Positions 7,994 to 15,832 of a DNA stretch of 64,000 nt are shown here, in pieces. Source of the stretch: Halosegnis marinus (GTDB lineage Archaea; Halobacteriota; Halobacteria; Halobacteriales; Haloarculaceae); the NCBI RefSeq assembly GCF_029338355.1, contig NZ_CP119802.1:1798001-1862000 (forward strand), read 5' to 3'. Each line of letters opens with the position of its first letter. Positions within the stretch are counted from its first letter, which is position 1. The notes under the pieces were generated by a model that did not search any database, was not told the origin of the DNA, and saw nothing but the letters and a program-made list of their open reading frames with translations. The position numbers and the translations under genes are program-made.

Positions 7994-9916
7994 CTACTTG
8001 AACCGGAACGTCTCCAGGTTCTTGGGCGCGAACGTCCGCATGTTGAACTCGTGGTACAGCGCCGAGGAGAAGTCCTGTACCGAGGACTCGTCGCCGTGGA
8101 CACACAGTACCTTCTCGGGCCGGGGGTTCATCGTGCGGACGAAGTTCTCCAGCCCCTGCCGGTCGGCGTGGCCGGAGAAGCCGTCCACGGTCTTCACGTC
8201 CATCTCCAGCGTGAGCGTGCCCGAGCGCGACCCGCGGTCGCCGCTCATCGGGACCTCGTCCCAGCCGTTCTGGATGCGCCGTCCCAGGGTTCCCTGCGCC
8301 TGGTAGCCGACGAACACCATGCGGTTGTTCGGGTCGGGACCGAAGTGGCGGAGCCACGACATGATGGGGCCGCCGGTGACCATCCCCGACGTCGAGAGGA
8401 CGATACACGGGTCGCCGTCGGCGACGTCCTGGCGCTCCTCCTCGCCGCCGTCGATGTGGTTGAACTGCTCGGCGAGGAAGGGGTTGGCGTCCTCGTGGAA
8501 GATGCGGTCGCGCAGGTCGTCGCGGAGGTACTCGGGGTAGGTCGTGTGGATGGCCGTCGCCTCCCAGATCATCCCGTCGAGGTGGACGGGCATCTCGGGG
8601 ATGTCGCCCTTGCGCATCGCCTCCTCCAGGACGAGCATTATCTCCTGTGAGCGCCCGACGGCGAACGCCGGGATGACGACCTTCCCGTCGCGCTCGTAGG
8701 TCTCGTTGATGACCTCCTTCAGCTTGCGCTCGGAGTCCTCCTGGTCGGTCTGGTAGTCGTTTCTCCCCCCATAGGTCGATTCCATCACGAGCGTCTCGAC
8801 GCGGGGGAACTCGTTGACCGCGCCGTTGAAGAGGCGCGTGTCGTCGTAGTGGATGTCGCCGGAGAAGGCCACGTTGTAGAGGCCGTCGCCGATGTGGAAG
8901 TGGCTCACCGCGGAGCCGAGGATGTGGCCGGCGTTGTGCATCGTGAGCTTCACGTCCGGCGCGATGTCCGTCACGTCGCCGTACTCGATGGGGATGCAGT
9001 GCTTGATGGCCTCGCGGACCATCTCGGAGCCGTACGGGGGATTGCGGCCCTCCTTGGCCGCCACGTCGAGGTAGTCGAGCGTGAGCAGGCCCATCAGGTC
9101 GCGGGTCGGCTCGGTACAGTAGATGGGGCCGTCGTAGCCGTACTTGAACAGCAGCGGGATGAGCGCGGAGTGGTCGAGGTGGGCGTGCGTGAGCACGACC
9201 GCGTCGATGGTGTTCGCGCCCGCGCCGAGCGCCTCCGGCACCTGCAGGTAGGGCACCTCGCCCTCGGCGCCGGGCTTGTCGCCGCAGTCGACGAGGATGC
9301 GCGTCTCGGGCGTCGAGACGATGAAGGAGGCGCGGCCGACCTCGCGACAGCAGCCGAGCGTCGTGATGCGCACCCACTCGTCGTCGGACATCTCCTCGCG
9401 GTGTATCTGCCGGCCGATGCGTTCGAGGATGTCCCGGCGCTCGTCGCGCTCCTGTTTCAGGAAGTTCCGGACGTTCGAGACCGTGGAGGACTCGATGGGC
9501 GGGGTGCGGACGACCTCGGGGGTCCAGCCGACGGCGCGCGTTATCTCGCGGAGGGTGGAGCCGTGACGGCCGATGACCATCCCCGGCTTCTGGGCCTCGA
9601 TGACCACCTCGCCGGTGTCGGCGTGGAAGTCGAGGTCGGTGACGCCCGCCTCCTCCGGGATGATGTCGCGGACCTGTTCCTCGGCCTCGCGCGGGTGCGA
9701 GAGCACGTCCGGGTCCGGGCGCACGGTGATGCGCTTCCTGAGCTTGGAGGCCAGCCGCCGCACCAGGTCGCCGTCGCTGGCGAACTCCTTGGGGTCGCGG
9801 GTGTACACCACCAGCTCCGGACCCTCGTAGGTCACGTCCGAGATGGTGATGTCGGCCGGGACTTCCTCCTCTATCTCTGCTTGTAGGTCGTCGAGTTGCC
9901 GCTCTACTGCGCTCAT
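7994..9916 (-). CDS. fttA: Beta-CASP ribonuclease aCPSF1 / transcription termination factor FttA
   Basis: The 640-residue protein is the archaeal CPSF73 orthologue. Residues 1-140 or so form KH-type RNA-binding domains (PGMVIGRHGSTLREIT, a GxxG loop at about 115-120). The metallo-beta-lactamase core has THAHLDHS (His244, His246, Asp248, His249), GHILGSA, SGDIHYDD and the beta-CASP motifs (VIPAFAVGRSQE, STSGMVTGG, GFSGHADRQ). Known members bind U-rich RNA 3' ends, cleave them and terminate transcription as 5'-3' exo/endonucleases that chase RNA polymerase. Start ATG 9916 and length match the family. It is separated by 196 bp from a divergent gene of unknown function. Confidence 0.95.
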   Translation of the reverse strand: MSAVERQLDDLQAEIEEEVPADITISDVTYEGPELVVYTRDPKEFASDGDLVRRLASKLRKRITVRPDPDVLSHPREAEEQVRDIIPEEAGVTDLDFHADTGEVVIEAQKPGMVIGRHGSTLREITRAVGWTPEVVRTPPIESSTVSNVRNFLKQERDERRDILERIGRQIHREEMSDDEWVRITTLGCCREVGRASFIVSTPETRILVDCGDKPGAEGEVPYLQVPEALGAGANTIDAVVLTHAHLDHSALIPLLFKYGYDGPIYCTEPTRDLMGLLTLDYLDVAAKEGRNPPYGSEMVREAIKHCIPIEYGDVTDIAPDVKLTMHNAGHILGSAVSHFHIGDGLYNVAFSGDIHYDDTRLFNGAVNEFPRVETLVMESTYGGRNDYQTDQEDSERKLKEVINETYERDGKVVIPAFAVGRSQEIMLVLEEAMRKGDIPEMPVHLDGMIWEATAIHTTYPEYLRDDLRDRIFHEDANPFLAEQFNHIDGGEEERQDVADGDPCIVLSTSGMVTGGPIMSWLRHFGPDPNNRMVFVGYQAQGTLGRRIQNGWDEVPMSGDRGSRSGTLTLEMDVKTVDGFSGHADRQGLENFVRTMNPRPEKVLCVHGDESSVQDFSSALYHEFNMRTFAPKNLETFRFK

Positions 9917-10112
9917 ATGTCGTAATGGGGTTCCGGCGTGTCGCGCGGCGCTCGGGGCCGGTCCCTCCGCGACGCACGCGCTGTGACAGGACTCATACTA
10001 TGTGGGTCAAAGAGCCGCCTCGCCCGGCGACTGCGGGACAGCGTACCGGAAAACCCGCTTACCCCGGGATACACCGCTGTCTCTATAAAAGGCTTCGCAA
10101 ACATCACGTGGT

Positions 10113-10592
10113 ATGCACCTCACGCCGGCGGCCGTGGCGGCCGAGCGCGACCGCGTCCGCGACAACGACCGTATCGTCCCGCTCATCAACGACACCCGCG
10201 ACACGCTCGCCGACCTGTTCGCGACGGAGGTGGGCCACGTCACGCGCGACGAGTATCGCCGGGAGGTGGACGCGGTGTTCGCGGACGGCGACGTGGCCGT
10301 CAACGTCGCGGCGCTCGCGGGCCTGCTGCGGGACCTCGACGTGGAGGGGGACTACCCCGGGTTCGTCGTGGACGAGGTGCTCGGGCGCGAACTCGCCGCC
10401 ACGGTCGCCGGCGGCCGACCGCTCTCGCTGCTCGCGGAGGCGACCTTTCACGTCGCGGACGTCCACACGCACGGGGACCCCGATGACCCCGCGGGCCGCG
10501 ACGACCTCGACGCCGCGCTCGCCGCGGGCTTCCAGACGCGCCTGCCGGGCTGGGCGTGGACGGAGACGGAGAGCCCCTTCGCCGTCCGCTGA
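10113..10592 (+). CDS. Haloarchaeal hypothetical protein
   Basis: I do not recognise this 159-residue acidic protein. It is predicted to be soluble and mostly helical, with no signal peptide, Cys pairs or known catalytic motif. Segments such as DRIVPLINDTRDTLADLFATEVGHVTRDEYRREVDAVF look like amphipathic helices and the C-terminus is Trp-containing (PGWAWTETESPFAVR). TATAAAA at 10084-10090 places the transcription start at or next to ATG 10113, so it is probably a strongly transcribed leaderless gene. The AzlC gene follows 47 bp downstream but has its own promoter-like element. Confidence 0.75.
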   Translation: MHLTPAAVAAERDRVRDNDRIVPLINDTRDTLADLFATEVGHVTRDEYRREVDAVFADGDVAVNVAALAGLLRDLDVEGDYPGFVVDEVLGRELAATVAGGRPLSLLAEATFHVADVHTHGDPDDPAGRDDLDAALAAGFQTRLPGWAWTETESPFAVR

Positions 10593-10639
10593 CTGTCGCG
10601 AGCGCAAGCCTTCTTGCCGCCGCTCTCGGAGCCGTTCGT

Positions 10640-11338
10640 GTGACCCTCCGTGACGACTTCCTGGCCGGCGTCCGCGACGTGGCCCCGGTGCTGCTCGGCA
10701 TCGTCCCGTTCGGGCTCGTCGCGGGCGCGGCCGCCGTGGAGGCGGGCCTCACCGGGGCGCAGGCGGTCGGCCTCTCGGTCGTCGTCTTCGCGGGCGCGTC
10801 CCAGCTCGCGGCCATCGACCTGCTCGGCGACGGCGCGCCGCTGGCCGTCGTCGTCGGCACCGTCGTCGTGGTGAACCTCCGGATGGTGATGTACTCCGCC
10901 TCCATCGCACCCCACTTCCGCGACCTCGCCGCCCGCTGGAAGGCGCTCGTCGCCTACCTGCTCACCGACCAGGCGTACGCCATGTCGCTGACGCGCTTCC
11001 GCGAGAACGGCGTCTCCCGGCGCGGTTACTACCTCGGCGTCGCCGCCCCGCTGTGGGTCGTCTGGCAGATCTGCACCGTCGTCGGCGTCGTGGTCGGCGC
11101 GCGGGTGCCGGCGTGGCTCCCGCTCGACTTCGCGCTCCCGCTCGTCTTCCTCGCGCTGCTCGTCCCCGCCGTCGAGGACGCGGGCACCGCCGCCGCGGCG
11201 CTCGTCGGCGGCACCCTCGCCACCGTCGGCGCGGGCCTCCCGTACGAACTCGGCCTGCCGCTCGGGGCGGTGTGTGGCGTGCTCGCGGGGCTGCTCGCCG
11301 CGCCCGTCGGCCGCGCGCTCGGGGGTGTCCGCCGGTGA
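10640..11338 (+). CDS. azlC: AzlC family branched-chain amino acid exporter large subunit
   Basis: The 232-residue membrane protein has the AzlC signature at its start (DDFLAGVRDVAPVLLGIVPFGLVAGAAA) and FAGASQLAAIDLL, VNLRMVMYSAS and YLLTDQAYAMSL further on, with about seven hydrophobic segments. AzlC and AzlD together export branched-chain amino acids and their analogues. I start at GTG 10640: the upstream ATG 10556 would overlap the previous gene by 37 bp, while CTTCTTG at about 10611-10617 fits a TATA at -27 of the GTG. Its TGA overlaps the GTG of azlD in GTGA (11335-11338), so the two subunits are translationally coupled. Confidence 0.88.
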   Translation: MTLRDDFLAGVRDVAPVLLGIVPFGLVAGAAAVEAGLTGAQAVGLSVVVFAGASQLAAIDLLGDGAPLAVVVGTVVVVNLRMVMYSASIAPHFRDLAARWKALVAYLLTDQAYAMSLTRFRENGVSRRGYYLGVAAPLWVVWQICTVVGVVVGARVPAWLPLDFALPLVFLALLVPAVEDAGTAAAALVGGTLATVGAGLPYELGLPLGAVCGVLAGLLAAPVGRALGGVRR

Positions 11339-11697
11339 CCGCGACGGACGCCGTCGTCTGGGCCGCCGTCGCGCTCGGGGGAGTCGCTACCTTCGCCGTG
11401 CGCGCGTCGTTCGTCTTTCTCTACGAGCGGCTTGACATCCCCGAACTCGCGGAGCGCGCGCTCGGCTACGTCCCCGCCGCGGTGCTGGCCGCGCTCGTCG
11501 TTCCCGCCGTGTTGACCCTCGACGGGGTGCCCGTCGCCGAGGCCGGCCTGCCGCCGGCCGAGGCCCTCCGGACCCTGCTCGGGAGCGACCGCGTGCTCGC
11601 CGCGGGCGTCGCGGCCGTCGTCGCCTACTACACCGAGGACGTGCTCGCCACCATCGTCGTCGGGATGGGGGTGCTGCTCGCGCTCGGGGCGGTGTGA
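11335..11697 (+). CDS. azlD: AzlD family small subunit of branched-chain amino acid exporter
   Basis: The 120-residue protein reads from GTG 11335 (VTATDAVVWAAVALGGVATFAVRAS) and has four hydrophobic helices. RASFVFL, ALGYVPAAVLAALVVP and YYTEDVLATIVVGM match AzlD. It is the small partner of AzlC in the exporter and is produced from the same transcript through a 4-bp stop/start overlap. No separate promoter is visible. Confidence 0.87.
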   Translation: MTATDAVVWAAVALGGVATFAVRASFVFLYERLDIPELAERALGYVPAAVLAALVVPAVLTLDGVPVAEAGLPPAEALRTLLGSDRVLAAGVAAVVAYYTEDVLATIVVGMGVLLALGAV

Positions 11698-11773
11698 GGA
11701 ATCGAATACGGTTTCTCTCCCACTCAATCGTAATTGCCAGCGGTTTCTTATCGGGGCCTCACGTACTCCGGCC

Positions 11774-12001
11774 ATGGCCATCCGTTCGCGGCTCCGCGCG
11801 CCCCTGCAGGACCGCAAGCGCGCCGTCGTCAAGACGGCCTGCTACCGGGTCGTGATGGTGCTCGTCTCGGTGACGGTCGCGTATCTGGTCGTCGGCGACG
11901 CGACGGACGCGCTCTCCATCGGCCTCCTGACGAACGTCGTGAAGACGCTCACCTACTACGGCTACGAGCGGCTGTGGGACCGCATCGCGTGGGGCGTCTG
12001 A
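11774..12001 (+). CDS. DUF2061 family small membrane protein
   Basis: The 75-residue protein has a basic N-terminus, then KTACYRVVMVLVSVTVAYLVVGD and IGLLTNVVKTLTYYGYERLW, the two-helix pattern of DUF2061, a family of unknown function in bacteria and haloarchaea. TTCTTAT at 11743-11749 lies about 28 nt before ATG 11774, consistent with a leaderless mRNA. Its TGA (11999-12001) directly abuts the stop of the convergent histidine kinase gene (12002). Confidence 0.85.
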   Translation: MAIRSRLRAPLQDRKRAVVKTACYRVVMVLVSVTVAYLVVGDATDALSIGLLTNVVKTLTYYGYERLWDRIAWGV

Positions 12002-13441
12002 CTACGCCGGCTCGAAGACGAACCGCGCGCCGGGGTCGGCGTCCTCGACCGAGACGCGCCAGCCGTGGCGACGCGCGACCCGGCGCACGATGGCGAGGCC
12101 GAACCCCGTCCCGCCCTCGTCGCCGTACCCCATCTCGAAAACGGACTCGCGCTCGGGCTCCGGGATGCCCGACCCGTCGTCCTCGACGTAGAACCCCTCC
12201 TCGGCGGGGCCGACGGTGACCGTCGGCTCCGGGCCGGCGTGCTCGGCGGCGTTCGTGTAGAGGTTCTGGAACAGCTGTCGGAGGCGCACGGGGTCGGCCT
12301 CCAGGGTGTACTCCCCCTCGACCACGAGGTCGCCCTCGACGGCGGTCGTCGTCCACGCCTCGCGCGCCACGGCCGTCAGCGAGACCGGCTCCGTGTCCTG
12401 TGCTCCGCGGTCGGCCCGGAGGCCGTCGAGCATCCCGCCGACCAGCGACTCGACGCGGTCGAGCGCGGCGGCCGCGGCGTCGAGGTGGTCGTCGTCGGGG
12501 TGTGCCTCGCGGGCCAGTTCGACGCGCCCGGCCGCCACGGACAGGGGGCTCCGCAGGTCGTGGCTCACGACGCTCGCGAACTCGTCGAGCTGTTCGTTGT
12601 CCGCGCGGAGCGTCTCCGTGTGTTCCTGCAACCGGGCCTCGCGGTCCTTGTACGCGGTCACGTCGGTGGCGACGCCGACGACCCGCGCCGGCCCCGTGTC
12701 GTCGGTCACCAGCGCGGGGCTGTCGCGCACCCACCGCACCGACCCGTCCGGACGGACGACCCGGTACTCGTGCTCGTCGGGAACGTCGCCGTCCCGGTCG
12801 TCGGCCCGGACGACGGCTCGGAACACCTCCGCGACCGCCTCGCGGTCGTCCTCGTGGACGGTCGCCGCCACCTCGTCGAGGCCGTCGACGTCGTAGAGGA
12901 ACGAGCGGGGGCGGCCCCACAGCGTCTCGAACTCCGGACTGACGTACGCGTACCGCTCCTCGTGGAGGTCGTACACCCAGACGACGGCGTCGATGCGCTC
13001 CGCGAGCGTCCGGAACATCGCCTCGTTGCGCCGGAGGGCCGCCCTCGTCTCCACCCGGTCGGACACGTCGCGGACCACGCCGGCGAACAGCCGCTCGTCC
13101 CGGTCGGTCACCTCGGTGAACGAGACGGAGACGGGGACCTCGTGGCCCGACGCGTGGCGCGCCGGGAACTCGACGCCCGACCAGTCGATGGTGCGCTCGC
13201 CCGTCTCCAGGTACCGTTCGAACGCCCGATCGTGGCGCGGCTCCAGTCCGCCGGGGACGATTTCCGTCACCGGCTCGCCGACGACGGCCTCCGTGTCGTA
13301 GCCGAGCAGGTCGCCGAACGCGTCGTTGACGTACCGTATCGTCCCCTCCGTGTCGATGGTGACGACCGCGTCGGGGAGCGTGGCCACGAGCGCGGCGGCG
13401 GCGTCCGGAGCCGCGGCCGCGTCGTGTTCCTTCTCCGCCAT
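12002..13441 (-). CDS. PAS domain sensor histidine kinase
   Basis: The 479-residue protein has two PAS/PAC modules (about residues 15-130 and 136-270), a HisKA dimerisation helix with the phospho-acceptor His294 in ASVVSHDLRSPLS, and a HATPase domain with the N box (LFQNLYTNAAEH), G1 (DDGSGIP) and G2 (GTGFGLAIVRR). No transmembrane segment or signal peptide is present, so it is probably a cytoplasmic sensor like many haloarchaeal PAS kinases; ligand and partner are unknown and no response regulator is adjacent. I start at ATG 13441 because TTAATC at about 13467-13472 is at -27; an upstream extension to 13672 has no PAS homology and overlaps promoter sequence. Confidence 0.88.
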   Translation of the reverse strand: MAEKEHDAAAAPDAAAALVATLPDAVVTIDTEGTIRYVNDAFGDLLGYDTEAVVGEPVTEIVPGGLEPRHDRAFERYLETGERTIDWSGVEFPARHASGHEVPVSVSFTEVTDRDERLFAGVVRDVSDRVETRAALRRNEAMFRTLAERIDAVVWVYDLHEERYAYVSPEFETLWGRPRSFLYDVDGLDEVAATVHEDDREAVAEVFRAVVRADDRDGDVPDEHEYRVVRPDGSVRWVRDSPALVTDDTGPARVVGVATDVTAYKDREARLQEHTETLRADNEQLDEFASVVSHDLRSPLSVAAGRVELAREAHPDDDHLDAAAAALDRVESLVGGMLDGLRADRGAQDTEPVSLTAVAREAWTTTAVEGDLVVEGEYTLEADPVRLRQLFQNLYTNAAEHAGPEPTVTVGPAEEGFYVEDDGSGIPEPERESVFEMGYGDEGGTGFGLAIVRRVARRHGWRVSVEDADPGARFVFEPA

Positions 13442-13680
13442 TACGCGCAGTTGTCGGCCGACCGCGATTAACATTGTGGGTGAATACCAAGAAGCCCGTG
13501 ACACCGTGGCACACGCGACCGACGGAGCTACGTCCCCGGGGTGGAACGGACACGTATGGACGACCGCCTCCGCGCCGCCGTCCGCCACCGCCGCCCGCCG
13601 GGTGGCGCGTAGCCACCCCCCTCTCTCCCCCGCGACCGGAAACGCACCGTGTTTAAGCACCGACTGAGACACGACTAACC

Positions 13681-15144
13681 ATGAGCGACAGCGAGCAGGA
13701 GCAGGAGCTCGGTATCACCGAGCAGAAGGAGTACAGCCCCGGAAAGTGGTACGCGGAGGTCGTCCAGAAGGCGGGTCTCGCCGACTACGCGCCGATGGGC
13801 GGGTTCATCGTCGTCCGGCCGCGCGGCTACGCGCTGTGGGAGCGCCTGCAGGCGAACCTCGACGGCTGGTTCAAGGAGACGGGCGTGGACAACGCCTACT
13901 TCCCGATGATGATCCCCGAGTCGTACCTCGAACGCGAGTCGGACATCGTCGAGGGGTTCGACCCCGAGGTGGCGTGGGTCACCCACGGCGGCCACGAGGA
14001 ACTGGAGGAGCGGCTGGCGATTCGCCCCACCTCGGAGTCCATCATCACGCCGTACATGGCCCAGTGGACCCGGTCGCACCGCGACCTCCCCCTCCGCCTG
14101 AACCAGTGGTGTTCGGTCGTGCGCTGGGAGGCGACGGACACGAAGCCGTTCTTCCGCACGAAGGAGTTCCTCTGGCAGGAGGGCCACACCGCCCACCGAA
14201 CGGAGGACGAGGCGTGGGAGGAGACGATGACGCGGCTCGACCAGTACCACCGGCTCTACGAGGACGTCCTCGCCATGCCCGGGATGAAGGGCCGCAAGCC
14301 CGAGCACGACAAGTTCCCCGGCGGCGACACGACCACGACCGTCGAGGCGCTGATGCCCGACGGGAAGTCGCTGCAGGCGGGGACGAGCCACTACCTCGGC
14401 ACCGGCTTCGCGGAGGCGTACGACCTCACCTACCGCGACGAGGACGAGAACGAGAAGGTCGCCCACACGACCTCGTGGGGACTCTCGTGGCGCGCGCTCG
14501 GCGGGCTCATCATGACCCACTCGGACGACCAGGGGCTCGTGCTCCCCCCGACGGTCGCCCCCGAGCAGGTCGTCGTCGTCCCCATCTGGCAGGAGGACAC
14601 CCGCGAGGAGGTGCTCGACTACTGCGAGGAGCTGTACGCGGAACTGGAGGACGCGGGCGTCCGCACCGTCCTCGACGACCGCGACGAGCGCAACCCCGGG
14701 TTCAAGTTCAACGAGTGGGAGCTGAAGGGGACCCCCGTCCGCATCGAGGTCGGCCCCAACGAGGTCGCGGACGGCGAGGCCACGCTGGTCCACCGCCCGG
14801 ACGGCGAGAACGTCGTCGCCGACCGCGAGGGCATCGTCGAGTCGGTCGAGGACGCGCTCGACACGGTGTACGCGAAGCTGTACGCGGCCGCCGAGGAGAT
14901 CCTGGAGGAGAACGTCCGGGAGGCGCACGGCCGCTCGGAGATACTCGGCACCATCGGCCAGCACGGCGGCTACGTGAAGACCGGCTGGTGCGGCGACGAG
15001 GCGTGCGAGGCCGAGATCAAGGAGCAGATATCGGCGGAGATAGTCATGCTCCCGCTCGACGAGGAGCAGGAGCCCGTCCACGACACCTGCGGCGTCTGTG
15101 ACGACCCCGCCGAGGAGACCGCGTACTTCGCGAAGAACTACTGA
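13681..15144 (+). CDS. proS: Prolyl-tRNA synthetase (archaeal/eukaryotic type)
   Basis: The 487-residue enzyme attaches proline to tRNA-Pro. It shows class II motifs: GGFIVVRPRGYALWERLQ, IRPTSESIITPYMAQWTRSHRDLP, QWCSVVRWE, FRTKEFLWQEGHTAH and TSWGLSWRALGGLIMTHSDD, followed by an anticodon-binding domain (VVVVPIWQEDTREEV) and a C-terminal Cys-rich module (GWCGDEACEAEIKEQ...CGVCDDPAEETAYFAKNY) typical of the archaeal form. TTTAAG at 13652-13657 lies at about -27 of ATG 13681, indicating a leaderless, strongly expressed gene. Confidence 0.95.
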   Translation: MSDSEQEQELGITEQKEYSPGKWYAEVVQKAGLADYAPMGGFIVVRPRGYALWERLQANLDGWFKETGVDNAYFPMMIPESYLERESDIVEGFDPEVAWVTHGGHEELEERLAIRPTSESIITPYMAQWTRSHRDLPLRLNQWCSVVRWEATDTKPFFRTKEFLWQEGHTAHRTEDEAWEETMTRLDQYHRLYEDVLAMPGMKGRKPEHDKFPGGDTTTTVEALMPDGKSLQAGTSHYLGTGFAEAYDLTYRDEDENEKVAHTTSWGLSWRALGGLIMTHSDDQGLVLPPTVAPEQVVVVPIWQEDTREEVLDYCEELYAELEDAGVRTVLDDRDERNPGFKFNEWELKGTPVRIEVGPNEVADGEATLVHRPDGENVVADREGIVESVEDALDTVYAKLYAAAEEILEENVREAHGRSEILGTIGQHGGYVKTGWCGDEACEAEIKEQISAEIVMLPLDEEQEPVHDTCGVCDDPAEETAYFAKNY

Positions 15145-15278
15145 GCGGGGCCGCCCGCCCGGCTCCCGACCCGAACGCGTCCTGCGACGGATTCTGACGT
15201 TCGGGCCACGAACCGCGTGATTTCACGACACGCGGGCTGTTACCAAGATTCAAGTGGTCCGGTCGGCAGTATCGGCGT

Positions 15279-15728
15279 GTGAACCGCAGGGAGTACATCA
15301 AAGGTCTCGGTGTCGGGACGGCGACCGTGACGCTCGCCGGCTGTAGCGGCGGCGGAAACAACGGCGACGACGGCGGCGGAACCGCCACCCCGGCCGGGCC
15401 GGACGCCCGTGACTACATCGAGGTCACGGGTCACGAGTTCTCCACGGGCGACGACGGTCGGGTGAGCATCGACGTCTCGTACAGCAACATCAGCGGCGGC
15501 GAGGTGACGCGGATGATCCTCGCCAGTTCGCTGTTCGCCGGGGACGAGGAGGTCGCGGTCGACCGGGCGCGCCTCCTGCAGGTGGAGGAGGGCGCGGAGG
15601 CGACGGAGACGCTCACCTACGGCTCCGTGGACCGCCTCGACGAGGTGGACGGCTACACCATCACCGTGACCATCGACTCCGCGGACGGGTCGCCCTCGCA
15701 CACCTACGAGTACGACGGGTCCCCCTGA
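15279..15728 (+). CDS. Predicted Tat lipoprotein, FxLYD-like
   Basis: The 149-residue protein starts at GTG 15279 with NRREYIKGLGVGTATVTLAGC: twin arginine, short hydrophobic stretch and the lipobox TLAGC, so it should be Tat-exported and lipid-anchored. After a Gly/Asp/Thr linker comes a beta-rich domain (ISVSYSN-like DVSYSNISGGEVTRMIL; ETLTYGSVDRLDEVDGYTITV) that resembles FxLYD-type sandwich domains; that match is by pattern only. Function unknown. A TTCAAG element at about 15249-15254 precedes the start by 25-30 nt. A T-run (15746-15749) follows the stop. Confidence 0.78.
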   Translation: MNRREYIKGLGVGTATVTLAGCSGGGNNGDDGGGTATPAGPDARDYIEVTGHEFSTGDDGRVSIDVSYSNISGGEVTRMILASSLFAGDEEVAVDRARLLQVEEGAEATETLTYGSVDRLDEVDGYTITVTIDSADGSPSHTYEYDGSP

Positions 15729-15744
15729 GCGCGCGACGGCCGCG

Positions 15745-15753
15745 CTTTTCTCG
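15745..15753 (+). terminator. Short T tract after the Tat lipoprotein gene
   Basis: CTTTTCTCG lies 17 nt after the TGA, between the lipoprotein gene and the gltB operator. It is a weak terminator candidate judged only by local pyrimidine richness. Confidence 0.25.
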
Positions 15754-15759
15754 AAGGTG

Positions 15760-15777
15760 CATAATATGTGTATTATG
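15760..15777. promoter_or_regulatory. Palindromic operator candidate upstream of gltB
   Basis: CATAAT-ATGTGT-ATTATG is an inverted repeat with perfect 6-bp arms and AT-rich composition in a GC-rich genome. It is centred about 38 bp upstream of the gltB TATA-like element CATAAG (15804-15809) and 64 bp upstream of the start, the position expected for an activator or a repressor in haloarchaea. An Lrp/AsnC-type or nitrogen-responsive regulator is a reasonable guess for a glutamate synthase promoter, but the binder is unknown. Confidence 0.5.
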
Positions 15778-15832
15778 TACCCTTACCCTTTGAGGGGAAG
15801 TGTCATAAGCGGCTGAGTGGCACGGTACGGTA

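Noticed and set aside
13442-13672. N-terminal extension of the histidine kinase
   Set aside because: It overlaps the promoter and has no PAS homology; TATA at -27 supports ATG 13441.
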